Part shown: positions 12,901 to 24,737 of the stretch, in pieces
How the letters are laid out: each line of letters starts with the position of its first letter
How positions within the stretch are numbered: the first letter of the stretch is position 1
Source: Biscogniauxia marginata
Lineage: Eukaryota; Ascomycota; Sordariomycetes; Xylariales; Xylariaceae
Length of the DNA stretch: 64,000 nucleotides
Assembly (NCBI GenBank): GCA_022695795.1
Contig: MU404158.1
Span: 87,887-151,886 of the forward strand
Reading direction: 5' to 3'
Made by a program: the position numbers and the translations under genes
The notes under the pieces: model-generated
Seen by the model: only the letters and a program-made list of their open reading frames with translations
Told to the model about the DNA's origin: nothing
Databases searched by the model: none

Positions 12901-14011
12901 GATTACAGCGTTTCCACACCCCGATAAGGAGAACAAGGTTAAGAGCACATTGTACCAAGCGCTCGACCGCTATTTCTCTTACGAATTGCTTTCTGATGGG
13001 AGTCTCGCACGGTACACAACGATTCGAGAATTACCACCGATCCTTCATATCTGCATTCAGCGCTCTGACGCTTCTGGGGTGAAGAACAAAAACCCCGTGG
13101 TCATCCAAGAAACTTTGTATTTGGATCGATACATGGAGACTGAGGTAGGCTCGCCTCTTTGGCATATTCGTCGACGCGTATGGTCGCTTAAGGAGCGCCT
13201 TAAACACATCGAATCTAGACCCATTAGCAACTCTCAGGGGACTTCCAAGCAACTGGGAACCAATGACTGGGAAACCCCCGCATGGGACGATACTCTGGAC
13301 CTTGAACTTCCTGGGTATGGCGACCTTTTTAGATTGGGCGAGACAGAAGTACAAGACGTCACTCGGTCGAATAAACGCAAGAGTTCAGAAGCCTCGTTAG
13401 ATGATTCATCCGAATCAGGGCCCTCAAAGAAGCGATCTTTGTCTCCAGACAACAGCAATACTAGTAGTAAGCTGGTGGACACTATTGATGAATCCCACAA
13501 GCCCCTGGACCAGATGAGCTCGACTGAACTTCTCAAGTCACGCAAGGATGAGGAAGAGGCCTTTGAAGCTATGCAGCAAGAGAAGTATAGCTTGCATGCC
13601 GTCATCTGCCATGGTGGTGGAATGAACGCTGGCCACTACTGGGTTTGGGTGCGAGACTTCAGTAGACAAGTCTGGTATAAGTATAATGACAGTCTTGTTA
13701 CCGAGGATAGCCGTACTTCACAGTCGGTCCTCGATGAGTTGAATAACAACGGTGATCCGTACTACGTTGCTTATGTCAGAGATGAGCTGAAGGGCGATTT
13801 GGTCGAAGTGCCACAGCGCTATAGATCAGATAATGAGGGAGCCTCTGCCGGGAGTGATCAGGATGTCGAGATGCAAACCATCGAAGGCGTAGCACCGGAT
13901 TCAATCCAGCAGCCTTCTAGCAACCCGACTGATGTTCCCAGCAATCAGAATGTGTACACTACTAGCGGGAAGGCAGTAGACGACGAAAATCCACCTTACG
14001 AGATACTATGA
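9994..14011 (+). CDS. UBP2: Ubiquitin carboxyl-terminal hydrolase, Ubp2 type
   Basis: Exons are 9994-10117, 10196-11613, 11679-12084 and 12156-14011, giving 1267 residues. The last intron has a TACTAAC branch site. It is a cysteine protease that removes ubiquitin; yeast Ubp2 works with Rsp5 and trims Lys63-linked chains. The Cys box GLRNIGNTCYLNSLLQ places the nucleophile at about Cys593, and the His box HGGGMNAGHYWVWVRD places the general base at about His1143. The catalytic domain is split by a long acidic, low-complexity insert (roughly residues 660-830). The N-terminal half has a Cys/His-rich segment (CRQCRYHFHVKND) and a region resembling the repeated domains of Ubp2 (AFKFFGASPTDGMATDWF). 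The length agrees with Ubp2. The start ATG sits in gccATGg. Fungal USP25/28-like naming would be an alternative. Confidence 0.95.
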
Positions 14012-14423
14012 CGGATGGAAGAGGGCGGCGGACTCTTATCGTCAATCCAATGCATCGCAATTGGAGTTTGAGGTTTCTGTAGGATTAGTATACCACACAG
14101 GCATTGTAAGGATTTGCTACTAAAATGAACGATTATGGCTTCTATTGCTCTACTCGAAATCTTTTTTGCAAAGCCCTATTCCTTTGTTTCTCCTCCTTTT
14201 ACTTTGTATTATGCTTCAAAGGCTTATGACTTCCCAAAATACCAACACAACAAACCCAATCGCAGAAACTACGACTACTACGGTATATGGATATGTAGTA
14301 AGCAAATTCACGTTTCCCGAACACATCGCATAGGACAAGAGATCCAGGTGATTATGGTCTAATATATAACTTCCCTAATGTACCGCGGACGTGTAGGATT
14401 TGTACAATAAGGCCCATTGAAGG
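14012..14423. other. Convergent intergenic region between UBP2 and the MFS gene
   Basis: AT-rich 3' flanks of both genes. Two small open frames near 14135-14362 overlap each other and have no recognisable features. No gene is supported. Confidence 0.6.
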
Positions 14424-16496
14424 TTATTTTTTATCTTCGTTTCCCATACCCTCTGCAAAGTTCGCAGCCTCCTGACCGAATCGGGACTTCCTACGAATCA
14501 CATGTCCAAATCTGTAGAATATGGCCAGACAAGGGACAAAGATTAATGCCATGAACCCAGGTATGCTAGATGCCCAGTGAATGCCTTGACGAAATGTTTA
14601 GCGAATGAAAGTATTTGTGAGAAACAGTGTTAGCTTACCTAAGGAGTTATACATCTCCGTAGTGAATAGGGGAAAGACGGCACCGGCGACAGATCTGAGG
14701 ACGACACTCGCTGCCAAAGCCGATGCGGCGTATCCGAGATATGCATCAACGAGATAGTTGGTCAGGCAAATATACAGCAGCACCATTCCAAAGCCGATAG
14801 GAACACCCGCGCAGACAGAAACTAGCCAGTAGACAGACGGGGCATCTGTCCATGCAAACCAAAACAGACCAATAGGCAGGGCCGCGGCACCGAGAATAGC
14901 AGGTGGCAGACGAGCTTCTGGGGGCGCGAAGCCATTGCATCTCTCCACAACCCTAGCATAGCGCCGCTGATCGACGGTAGCAATATATATCAGGGAAATG
15001 ATTATACCAAGGGCAATCGCCAGAAACGGCAGCGATGCAACACCCTGAGGCCATCCGCGGGTCCGTTGGAAAACAATAGGATAGGCAGCCAGAAGAAGGA
15101 ACAGGGTGCCGTGGACAACAGAGAGAAATAGACTTAGCAGGGCAACGATGGGCTCAAAGAAAAGGATGACCCATGGTCGAAGAGTGCTAACGCGGAGTTG
15201 AGTTCCGATCGTCTTGGCTTGCTGCAAGCCTTCGACGGCGTGGGCTTTGCCCGTGATCTTGGTTAGCTTGTCGGCTCGGCGCTGCAACAACGTCGGGGAG
15301 TAGGTCTCCGGGAACGTGAAGAATAGCACGAGCCATGTTGGAGTAGTGATCGCGACGATCATGATTGCCAACGAGCGCCAGCCATAGGCGGCGTTCAGAA
15401 AACCGCAGACGACAGGCCCCATCATTTGGCCCATCATACCCGACAGGGTGGTTATGCTGAGCACAAGCCCGCGTTCCTGGGACTGGAACATGTCGGCTAC
15501 CATAGCTGGGGCGACCGCGTGGGTGTACGATCCGGTTATACCAGCGAGCAGTCGGAACACTAGTACCGCGGCGATGGAAGGCGAAAGCCCGGTGGCGCCG
15601 GAACAGAGGACAAATGCTGCGAACGTCCAGACATAAAGCCCGCGACGTCCGTATACTTCGCTGAGCGGCGACAAGATTAGGGCTCCGACGGCAAATCCGA
15701 GGACGAAGAGAGAGGTCAGTAGCAGAGCTACCGTCTGACCGACGTGGAATTCCTTTATGATATCGTCCGTTCCTGCGTCTCGTGGTCAGCCTCACCAGAG
15801 CTAGGTCAGTGGATTGTTTACCGAGACGAAATTACCTTGCGAAAACCCGGACGACGCGATGGCAACCATGAACACCGTCAACGCAAGTATCATCGAGTGA
15901 ATCCACTTCTTGGAGGGTGCGAACATAAAAGGACTCGCCGGATCGTTTTCTATCCACTTGACGAGAAATGGCTTGTCGGGTGTTCCCCATCCTTCAAACT
16001 GGTGTCGAAGTATATCCACGGAGACCAGTGCCGAGTCGGCTTGGGCGAGCTGCTCCTCGGTAGGAGGTTCCTTCAAGCTTCTCTTCTCTTCTTCGATTTC
16101 TGAATCGTCCAACCATCTATCCATGCCCCGGCCCATCGATGATGGCCTATCCTCCGCCGCAAAACCACCGGCCCATATCTGCGAACCTCCTAGTCCCGGC
16201 TCATCAACAATCCAAGTTGTGCGGTTCCCTACACGGTCATGGTTAAACACATGCCGGTGTGTGGGTGTCTGGGGTCGAGGTAGGAGTGAGTCGCCGACAA
16301 AGACGCTCATGCGGTTCGCCCGGGCCTCTGAGTCGAAGGCGCCCGTCCATCGCCGCACCGCCGCCGGGTCCACGGCATACCGGCCGGGATCCGGAGCACT
16401 AAGCTCTATATCCTCCCCGAAACCGGTCGGCCACACAGTAAGACGGCTCCACCGAGAAACCCTGCGGGAGTCTCGCGAGGGGTTACCACCAGACAT
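14424..16496 (-). CDS. MFS transporter, DHA1 (drug:H+ antiporter-1) type
   Basis: Minus-strand exons are 16496-15836, 15778-14639 and 14584-14424, giving 653 residues. The second splice joins MYNSL to GIHWASSIPGF. A long hydrophilic, acidic N-terminal region of about 195 residues precedes the first membrane helix (SMILALTVFMVAIASSGFS). About eleven more hydrophobic segments follow. The loop after helix 2 has LSPLSEVYGRR, the DHA1 form of MFS motif A, and the fifth-helix region has SGMMGQMMGPVVCGFLNAAY. The C-terminus is short and basic. These are plasma-membrane exporters of drugs, toxins or polyamines driven by proton antiport; the substrate cannot be read from the sequence. The long N-terminus is unusual but occurs in fungal DHA1 members. 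Confidence 0.9.
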
Positions 16497-19400
16497 GGGA
16501 AGTATAACATATGCCTAGGTGAAAAGGGAGAGGGAAGAGGAAGGGGAGAAAGAAAATAAAAGAAAAAGTAAAACTTAATCTATAAACGGATATAAAAGAT
16601 ATACAATAGAAGGGGAAAGAAAAAGAGAAAATCTAAACAGCCAGCTCGGAACGAGTGAAGACAGAAGAGAAAGCATTAGCACAAAGCAAAAACCATAACA
16701 GACAAACAGTGGAAGAGCCGCAGGGTATTATATTGGGATAGTCGCATAGCGTAGCCAACAAAGCACCCCATTTGGTGTTTAGGATACCGGTAGGGCTGTA
16801 CTAATGCAAGCCTGCAAGATAGACGGACTCCATATTGTCCAGGGGAGGGCCGGCAGGACAATGAAACCAAGTGAGACCCCACGCCCCCCCGATTGGCTTG
16901 GACCGGAGGGTCTGCCGGGGCGTGACGGACGCCGCGAATAAAAATAAAATGACATATGGGGATCTACCCGTACCGTTGCCAGCGGCCTGCTTCCCAATGG
17001 ATAATGTCAACTCGCCCTTTTCGGAATGGACTTGTGCAGATGCCCCCAATGCATACCGTGCACCTATGCCTTTCAATGCCTCCACGATAGGAGTGCATGT
17101 AAGTGGAGAGCAATAGCTTGTGTCGTGGCTTGTTTACCTGGGTCCATATACACAGTAGACACCCATTAAAAAAAGTCTAGCCTCCTAGCTGGCTAAGCTA
17201 GAGTTGTTGGGAGAGTGCTCGCAGAAGATAATCTTGATTTAAATTGAGTGCTTAGGATATATGAAATTAATAGATATTAACCGATCAGAATACGAAGAGG
17301 AGGAATTATACCGTATAGTGTAACCCCTGAACAATACTTTCTATGCGAGACGAAGCTCCCAAGCTTCGGTCGGATGGTAAGCTAGATCCCTTACGCAGAT
17401 CATTACAACATACACCTAGGTGTACCTCGGTTGGGTAAGTTAGATCATGGTGCTTGGAGAGATCACGTCGATCACCAAGGAACACGGGTGTGCCCAAACG
17501 AATGGGTACGTAGCCGACAGGGGGGCCACGGCGACGAATTCGCACGCGGTCTAGACACTTTCACGATTATGCATCACAAAAGCTTATCCTGGGGTCTCTG
17601 ACTCGCCAAGTGTTGAAGAAACAAGGCTTGGGCGCCGCGTACATAGGGCCACCTCGCCAATAGCATACGCGTTCATTAAGTTGACACGAGCACCGGAGAT
17701 CTTGAAGCGACTACACAGTCAAGAAACTCCATCAAAGTGGCCGGCACACTATTCTAACTAGTGCACTAAATACTATCAAGATCTCTAACTTCAGCACTTT
17801 TATTAGATTATATACCAACTTATCCAGTGAAAAGAGATTATAGTTCACATCTCTCATGTTCTCACTCTTTTCACTAACCAGATTGACAATTTGTTCTGAT
17901 GATTTATCCCACACTCAGGCATTAGTTCTACTTTCTCACCACTCGAACTGACCCTATGATCTGAGTGTCTTGGCATGGTTCTCAAAACATGTATACTACT
18001 TAGTATAATTACATAAGATAGTGAACGCGCATGCCCTTTCCCTCCCCAACGGACAAGATCTATGGGAACCGTTCTCATCTAAATATAGGTAATAACAAGG
18101 CGGGATTTACGCAGGGTTGGTCGGTAGGGGAGGGACGGGAATGGCCTGTACGTACATATGCTGAACGCTAGGATTACGAAAGCGATGATGATCCGAAACA
18201 TCGGACGCGATTAATATATCTAGATCAGATGAAATTTGAGGGCCGAAGAAAGTGCATAGCCTCTCATCTTAACCAATCTATCCCTAAGGATATATAGGGT
18301 ATATCTACTGCGAGCCTATATATACGCGACGTAGGTAGTACGCGCACGCAACAGGGTAGCAACGGAGCATATACAATGTGGGTCAGACTTGGCCAAGTTT
18401 CGTGACCCGGGGCTATGGCTTGGATCGGGGACTAGGTTAGATTAGGTGTATAGACGGTCTCAGCCTCCCGGCGCCGGATCACTATATATGGCTGCGCCGA
18501 TTCGTTTATTTTTTCTTCCTTTTCTTTCTTGCCAGCTAGCTGATGAGAGTATATAAGGCTAGATATATTGAGGGGAAAACAGAGACAAAAAGAAACAATA
18601 ATTAATACTATTAAATCTAGCCCGGCCGGCCTATTAGTACCCGGGATCTCTACACGTTCTATGTCTCTGCTTAGTCTCGACTGGGGACATTCTCCTCGAC
18701 TCTATCATAGCTCCATACTGTGGTACCTAGTTCGGCAAGAAGGCGGCGGTTGGCCGAAATTCACAGGGGAACTATAAACGTGCCTAGGTATAAGTAGCCA
18801 ACCTATCGTAGCTATGCATTGCTTTATCTTCTTGTAGACAAGGGGTCTAAGACTTAGTTTCAACTCCTCGCTTAGATAATGGGGTTGGCTGTCCAGCCGG
18901 TGATGACTAGTTTTCCATTTCGACTTCAGATGTCTAAACGACGACACAACACATGTCTGGCTTTTTCACTGCTAGGAGACAAGTTAGCATGCGCCAACTA
19001 CGCCTCAAAGCAAATTCCACATCGATAGTGTCTATGCTGGAATTGGGATGAAATAGGTTCGATGCTGCTCCTCTGCCACTGAATCCAAGGTAAAGTGCAG
19101 GTACTGAGTAAATGAAAGAGCCTTGCTCTGGCCTCAGTGGCGACTATTAGAATCGTCGGCTGTGATATATATATCAACTTGGCGTACTGCTCTGGTGAGT
19201 AGTCTATCCCGTATATGCCGTGCTTCGCGCCGATGGAAGCGTCGATCGATAGACACTCGAAGCTGGGGTATTGGGATACTATGGCCTTGGAGAGAGGTCG
19301 ACTTGCCGGTCCCTATTGCTTGGTCAGATACATGACTCATTCACTTTTTTATTTTTTTATTTTTATACGCATAATATGCAAGGAGATGTGTTGCAGCTAT

Positions 19401-20400
19401 GATGGATTTCACTAGGTTAGTACCACCGCTTTGATTCACGTACCTGAGATGCCTCATATCATCACAACTACTGGCCTAGCATCAGCCTGGGTTCTGGGAA
19501 GATTAGGAAAGAGGTTGCTCGTTTGGCCATCCATGACTATCAAAGATTTGAGTACATATTTCCACTACTATAAAGGATAATACCGTGATCTTATAGAGTT
19601 GTCGTTGTTCGAGCCGAAAAGTAACTCACCCTGTCTTGAGTCATCTTTTAGCCAGCCCAATTACATGGACTCGAGTCATATTGGCCTAATAAGTTTAGAA
19701 CCCCGGTAGGTATGCGAATAAGCTCTGTAGGAAGTGAGTACCGCTCTGACAGTGGTACTAATTAGGTGGACATTCGCTGCCTTTATTCTACCATATTAAT
19801 CATTTTCTCGATAGTCTGCTATGGAGTAAGCGATAAACATTTCGCAAAGTGCACCTAGTCAGTTTCTAGTAATGGCTTCAATATCTTTCATACTAAGGGA
19901 AAGCCCGGTCATTGGCCCTAACCTAGTTACTTCATAAACCAGGTACTGACGAAGCATATCCGGAGAAGAGTATTAGAATTGCATTTTACTTTGTGGTAAA
20001 ACACCTGACCATCGCAATCCTTAACTAAGCTTCTCCCTTACACATCCACGTAAGGAATACCAGGATGGCTGAATAGAAGTAAATAATATTAAAGGGGCTT
20101 CTTAAAAGGAGCCGCTAAGGGAATTTCTTTTCTCCCCAAAAAAGGACAACCTAGACCGGTCTATTTTGAGAATAATGTTGATATTCTTCAGATGATCCCC
20201 CGCACTTAGGTTATTTTATTTCCACCAAGTTTGAGAGCATATCCCCTTTACACGTTGATCTTGCATTTTTCAATCTGATCTCGTACTGCTAGAATTAAAA
20301 CTCACCGACCCCCTATTTTTGACAATAGTATTCCCCCCTACACCCCCTCCGATCCTGTAACCCGAGCACCAACCATATTCATCCAATCTTGATGCTGTCC
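16497..20400. other. Gene-poor region (3.9 kb)
   Basis: No gene is supported. The first 200 bases are A/G-rich (leader or promoter of the MFS gene). The remainder contains only short open frames without recognisable domains and a few TACCTA motifs. The open frames around 16801-17116 are GC-richer than their surroundings but match nothing I know on either strand. It could hold unrecognised exons, a non-coding RNA or decayed sequence. Confidence 0.5.
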
Positions 20401-21344
20401 TCAAGTCCCGCTTATTTCAGCTCCGCCGCTTTGCGCTACCGCGCTCCCGGAGGTAGCCGGCATTGTAGTCTGCGGCCACGCGTTCGATTCCGTCGGCGGA
20501 CCATTGCAGTTAGGCGGATGGCACGTCCCCGGCGTCTTGGCCGTGAAGAAGGAATGAGAATGGGAGCGAGAGCTCCTCGTGGAGGTAGTAGCGGTGGAGA
20601 TGGTGGTGGAGCGATGATGATACCGCGACGACGAAGATATCGTCATCGTAGAATGATGGTGGCGCATCGTGGCTAGCGTCAACAGACACGTGTCCCATGG
20701 GTCATCGTAGTCGACTGAGTCGCAGGAGTCGTCCGCAGTAGTAGGCCAGGAGCTTTCCGACGATGTGGTGAGCGTGTGATGGTACGACACGGTCGTCGTT
20801 ACGACCGGACGGTGAGAGGAGGTGAAGAGATGCCAGCTCGTCGTCGGCTCGGGGTAATACGAGTCGCAGTCGTCGGTGTAATAATAGACGGTGCTGGTAC
20901 TGGTCACGATCCACGGCAGGTTCGTTGGGCAGAGCGAGGACCCTGCCGCCTCCACCACGGAGTAGATGCATCCCCAGTCGACGCATGTGAACGCGCTTGC
21001 GGACGGCTCATCCGTGCACTCTGGGGAATAGTCCGATGTGGTGAGCGCAGGCTCATAGCGTGAGTCTGCCGTGCTGCTGCATTCTGGGGACACGCAGCAA
21101 GGCGATCCGGAAGAACCGCATGAGGGAAGACTTCCGTCAGCTGTCCTCACCACGGAGACGAGGGTGGTGGTAGGGGATGCTGGAATAGTTGCACTGGGGC
21201 CTATACTCACTGCTAATTGACTTGTCTGGGTAAGCAGTGAAGGGGCTGACGTAGAAGAAACAGAGTTTCCCATTGTGGAAAGTAATAGGGGGGTTGGATT
21301 AAGCAATGGAAATGTGACTGTAGTTAACTCTGGTACACCACCAC
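20401..21344 (-). CDS. Ser/Thr-rich, Cys-containing protein of unknown function (5' end incomplete)
   Basis: The main exon runs from an AG acceptor at 21345-21346 (cttcacag) down to a stop at 20401-20403, encoding about 314 residues in frame. It is dominated by Ser, Thr, Tyr and His. There are about 14 cysteines, including a CCVSPEC cluster and CVDWGCIYSVV, and Thr/Ser runs typical of O-glycosylated, secreted or wall-bound fungal proteins. A possible first exon is 21513-21480 (MPTFFILNAIAG), which has the matching phase but a weak GTCAAG donor, so the N-terminus is uncertain. There is no hydrophobic GPI-type tail in this frame. I recognise no domain; secretion is an inference from composition only. 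Confidence 0.55.
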
Positions 21345-22908
21345 CTGTGAAGAGCGCCCAGGTAAGTCTGAGTATTTAGCGAGAGAGCTGCGACAAATTT
21401 ATATCAAGACTTAGAGAAGCCCGTCGCAAGCAGGACCCTCAGGGGGAATTCTGTGGAAAGACGATTTTTGACACTTGACCTGCGATTGCGTTGAGAATGA
21501 AAAATGTAGGCATTAGGGTACCTAGGTATATATAAGTATATTCTGATTTCCAACCTCCCGAGTGTAACTTCGCCGAGGGGAGCCTCACCACATCTCCATA
21601 CTAGACTACGGTCATACCAAAGGCCAAGATAATACTCGGGAGATTTGCTTAACCCGGCTTCAGTAGATAGGCAAAAAGGAGATTTTGTGTTATAGTAATC
21701 GAGCCATTACATGTAGACATTGTATGTCTAGTTCCCTGCGATTAGATGCCTGTGCTAGCTTGTAATACTATCTAATATCGAAGGGTACTCGGGAATTATC
21801 AATCGAGCCGGGAGAGGTCACATGTTCATTGGAACGTAGGAAACACGGCATTTATTACACCTATCAATCCTCAAGTGTGTGCTTGAACTGGTCCTCTCCC
21901 CCGCCCCCCTTTTACTTTCCGATAGAGATTACGTTGAACTTAAACTACGTTACCCAATATGTACCATCCGCGTCTTCGCATGTGACTATTGCTACATTGC
22001 GTGTACGAAATCTCAAGCTTCTGTAACTCCCCCTAATTTATTAGATTATATACACAGTTGCATGTATTATAGCTGTAAAGTATTATACTAAACGTTCATG
22101 GCTATTTACCGAGTTACTTTCGTAAACATATATTTGTTCTAACTGAGCCCCGGAGACTCAATAATAAAAACCAATTACTATATAGTAGGTTACCAAAAAA
22201 GGCATTCTATACTGTCGTACGATAGCCTGTTCGCCAGATATAGTTACTGAGATGCTAAATATCGTCTCGTGTAGAAAGCAACACAACACGGATATAGTTA
22301 CCAGCTCAATACGAGCAAATGAGGTGTTTCTAAATGTAAGGCCACGGAGAAGTCTGTGTAGCACATCTATCATCTTATTGGATATATCACTTGCGCGACC
22401 TGGGATATCAGTCGACCGTTACGTAGCATAGGTGATCATACAGATGTCCTCATGAGGATTTCCTGTACAATGTGAGAAGTATGTCGTGTTCCGTAATAGT
22501 GTACTTGCCTAGTTTCATATTCATCATTCATCATTTCGCGTTTGATATACCAATTTAACAATTCAACTCTACCCCGAAATAATCAAATCTGATGTATACT
22601 GTGTTCGCCGAGCTAGCAAGAAACATCATCACATCAAGGCCATGGACTAGTATGTACGTCATTTTCACACATAAACCGGTACTATATGCCTAGTTTAGAT
22701 TCATTTTATCCTACAAAAAGGAAGCTATGCAACTCGTTCAAACGTCGAGCGCCCTGAATAGTACAAACCAAAAGCCAGAACCAGAACAAGGGATCTTCCG
22801 GGACCCCGGCCCATATATACAAATTCCAACACCAATCCTATCCTTCCATGCATAACCCAATGCCTAACTATCAGAAGTATGCTAGTTTCAAAAGAGAAAA
22901 CCTAACAA
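21345..22908. other. Intergenic region
   Basis: AT-rich DNA with no supported gene. It includes the probable leader and possible first exon (21480-21513) of the Ser/Thr-rich gene, and the 3' flank of the acyl-CoA dehydrogenase fusion. Confidence 0.55.
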
Positions 22909-24737
22909 TTATAGCTTCATGCCTGTCATCTTGGCGACCCGTAGACTCTGCCTCATACTCAAGTCGAGCATAATCTCCTCACTGCCGCCGGGAATGGCGT
23001 AGGCGCGGACGTCGCGGTATAGGCGCTCGACCTTGGCGCCCTGGCCACCGCGCGAGTAGCTCAGGCCGCCGAAGATCTGGCTGGCCTCGCGGGCGCAGAA
23101 CTCGAAAGTCAGGGTACTCTGAGCCTTGAGACCGGCGATGGGACCGCCAAGCCGCAGCATGGCCTCCGTCTCGCCCATCTTGACGCACTGGTAGATCAAG
23201 TTCTCGAGCCAGTTGTACGAAGCCTCGATCTGGCGCGCCATGTGCGCCAGCTTCATGCGGATCACCGGGTGCTCGATTAGCTTCTTGCCGAATGTGCGCC
23301 GCTTGCTCGCGTACTTGACCGACTCCTCGTAACAGACGCGTGAGAATCGTAGGGACTGGATGATGATGCCCATGCGCTCGTGGTTGAAGTTAGTCATGAT
23401 GACTATACTTTCGTGTTAGCAGCCGTCCCATCCCGAATTATTAATATATGATACTCACCCTTGAAGCCTTGGTTCTCCTTGCCCAACAGATTCTCTACGG
23501 GGACCTTGACGTCCTCGAAAGTGATGTACGTCGTGCCACTGGACCAAACACCTTGGCAGTCCATCCGTCTCGTGCTGACACCGCCAAAGTCGCGCTCGAT
23601 AAGCAACAGTGAGACACCGTTCATGCCCTCACCACCGGTGCGAACAGCCGTGGTGAAATAGTCGCACCATATACCATTGGTGATCCACTTCTTCTCGCCG
23701 TTAACAATGTAGTGCTTGCCATCCTCCGACAGCTTCGCCTCACAGGTCAGGTTGGCAACGTCGCTTCCGGCATCGGGTTCCGTGATGGCCAAGCAGATGC
23801 GCTTCTCGCCAGACAATATGCCAGGCAGGATGCGGTCCTTCAGGGCCTTCTTGCCGAACTTGATGAGTGGCGGGCCGCCAATACCGAAACCTCCGATCAT
23901 ATTCCAGACGAAGCCACCGGATCCGACGCGAGACAGCTCGTCGGTGACGATCATCTCGTGGAAAAGATCCCATTTCTCGGGCGCCACCGACTTGACCGGA
24001 CTCTTGACGTATTCAACTGGGTAGTGCACACCTAGAAGACCAGCGAGATAGCCGCGGCGGCCGGCCTCGAGGAAGATCTCTCTAGGCACCTCCTTCTTCT
24101 CGTCCCATTCTGTGACGTTCGGCTCGATCGCGCTATCGACCCATTCGCGTATTTCAGCGCGTAGGGCGGCGTGGGTCTCATTGAAGTAGGGCGAGTGGTA
24201 CTGCAGGGGGAATCCGATTAGTCAAGCCCAGTTAGAAGCAAAGAACAGAGAATGTGGCAACGCACGTTTTGGTACCAGCTAGGGTCGGCGAAGGGGATGA
24301 GGTCGCCGAACTGCTCCAAAGGCTCGCTCTCTTGCGACGTCGAAGTAACGGCGGCCTTCTTGGTCTCCTTCTTGGGCTCAGGGGCGGCTTGTACGGGCGA
24401 GGGTGTCGCTTCGGCGGGCTTGGGCTTGGTATCTAGCGAGCCGATCTGCAACGATGCCTTGTATTTCTTGAGGATGCCCTCGTTGTGATATTTCCAGAAT
24501 TGCTTGGTCGCATCTTTACCGGCGACTCGGGTTAAGATCTTCTTGCCGCCTATTTCGCGCACAATGTCAGATTGCACGATTCAACTCCAACTAGATCCAA
24601 CTAGATGCAAAAGGGGTCATACCTGGGTGATCATCCTGGAACTTAGTGAGATCGTAAACATCGTCATCGACAATGATCCATAGCGAATCGCCTGTTTTAT
24701 GCGACGCAACGTCGTTCTTGGTAAAAGTCTTGGACAT
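22909..24737 (-). CDS. Cytochrome b5 / acyl-CoA dehydrogenase fusion protein
   Basis: Minus-strand exons are 24737-24623, 24549-24266, 24200-23459 and 23402-22909, giving 544 residues. Residues 1-75 form a cytochrome b5 domain. HPGG is restored by the first splice (His37) and the second heme-ligand candidate is His60 in FWKYHNEGI. A Pro/Lys/Ala-rich linker follows. From about residue 125 there is a complete flavin-dependent acyl-CoA dehydrogenase: AGLLGVHYPVEY, CLAITEPDAGSDVANLTCEA (substrate/FAD loop), GEKKWITNGIWCDYF, RRTFGKKLIEHPVIRMKLA, and the C-terminal AIPGGSEEIMLDLSMRQS. Such fusions are known in fungi. The heme domain may pass electrons to or from the flavin, which is inference. The last residues MKL are not a canonical PTS1, so the compartment (peroxisome or mitochondrion) is open. 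Confidence 0.93.

Noticed and set aside
16801..17116. Overlapping GC-richer open frames on both strands
   Set aside because: No recognisable domain, no splice continuation into a longer frame, and both strands are equally open.
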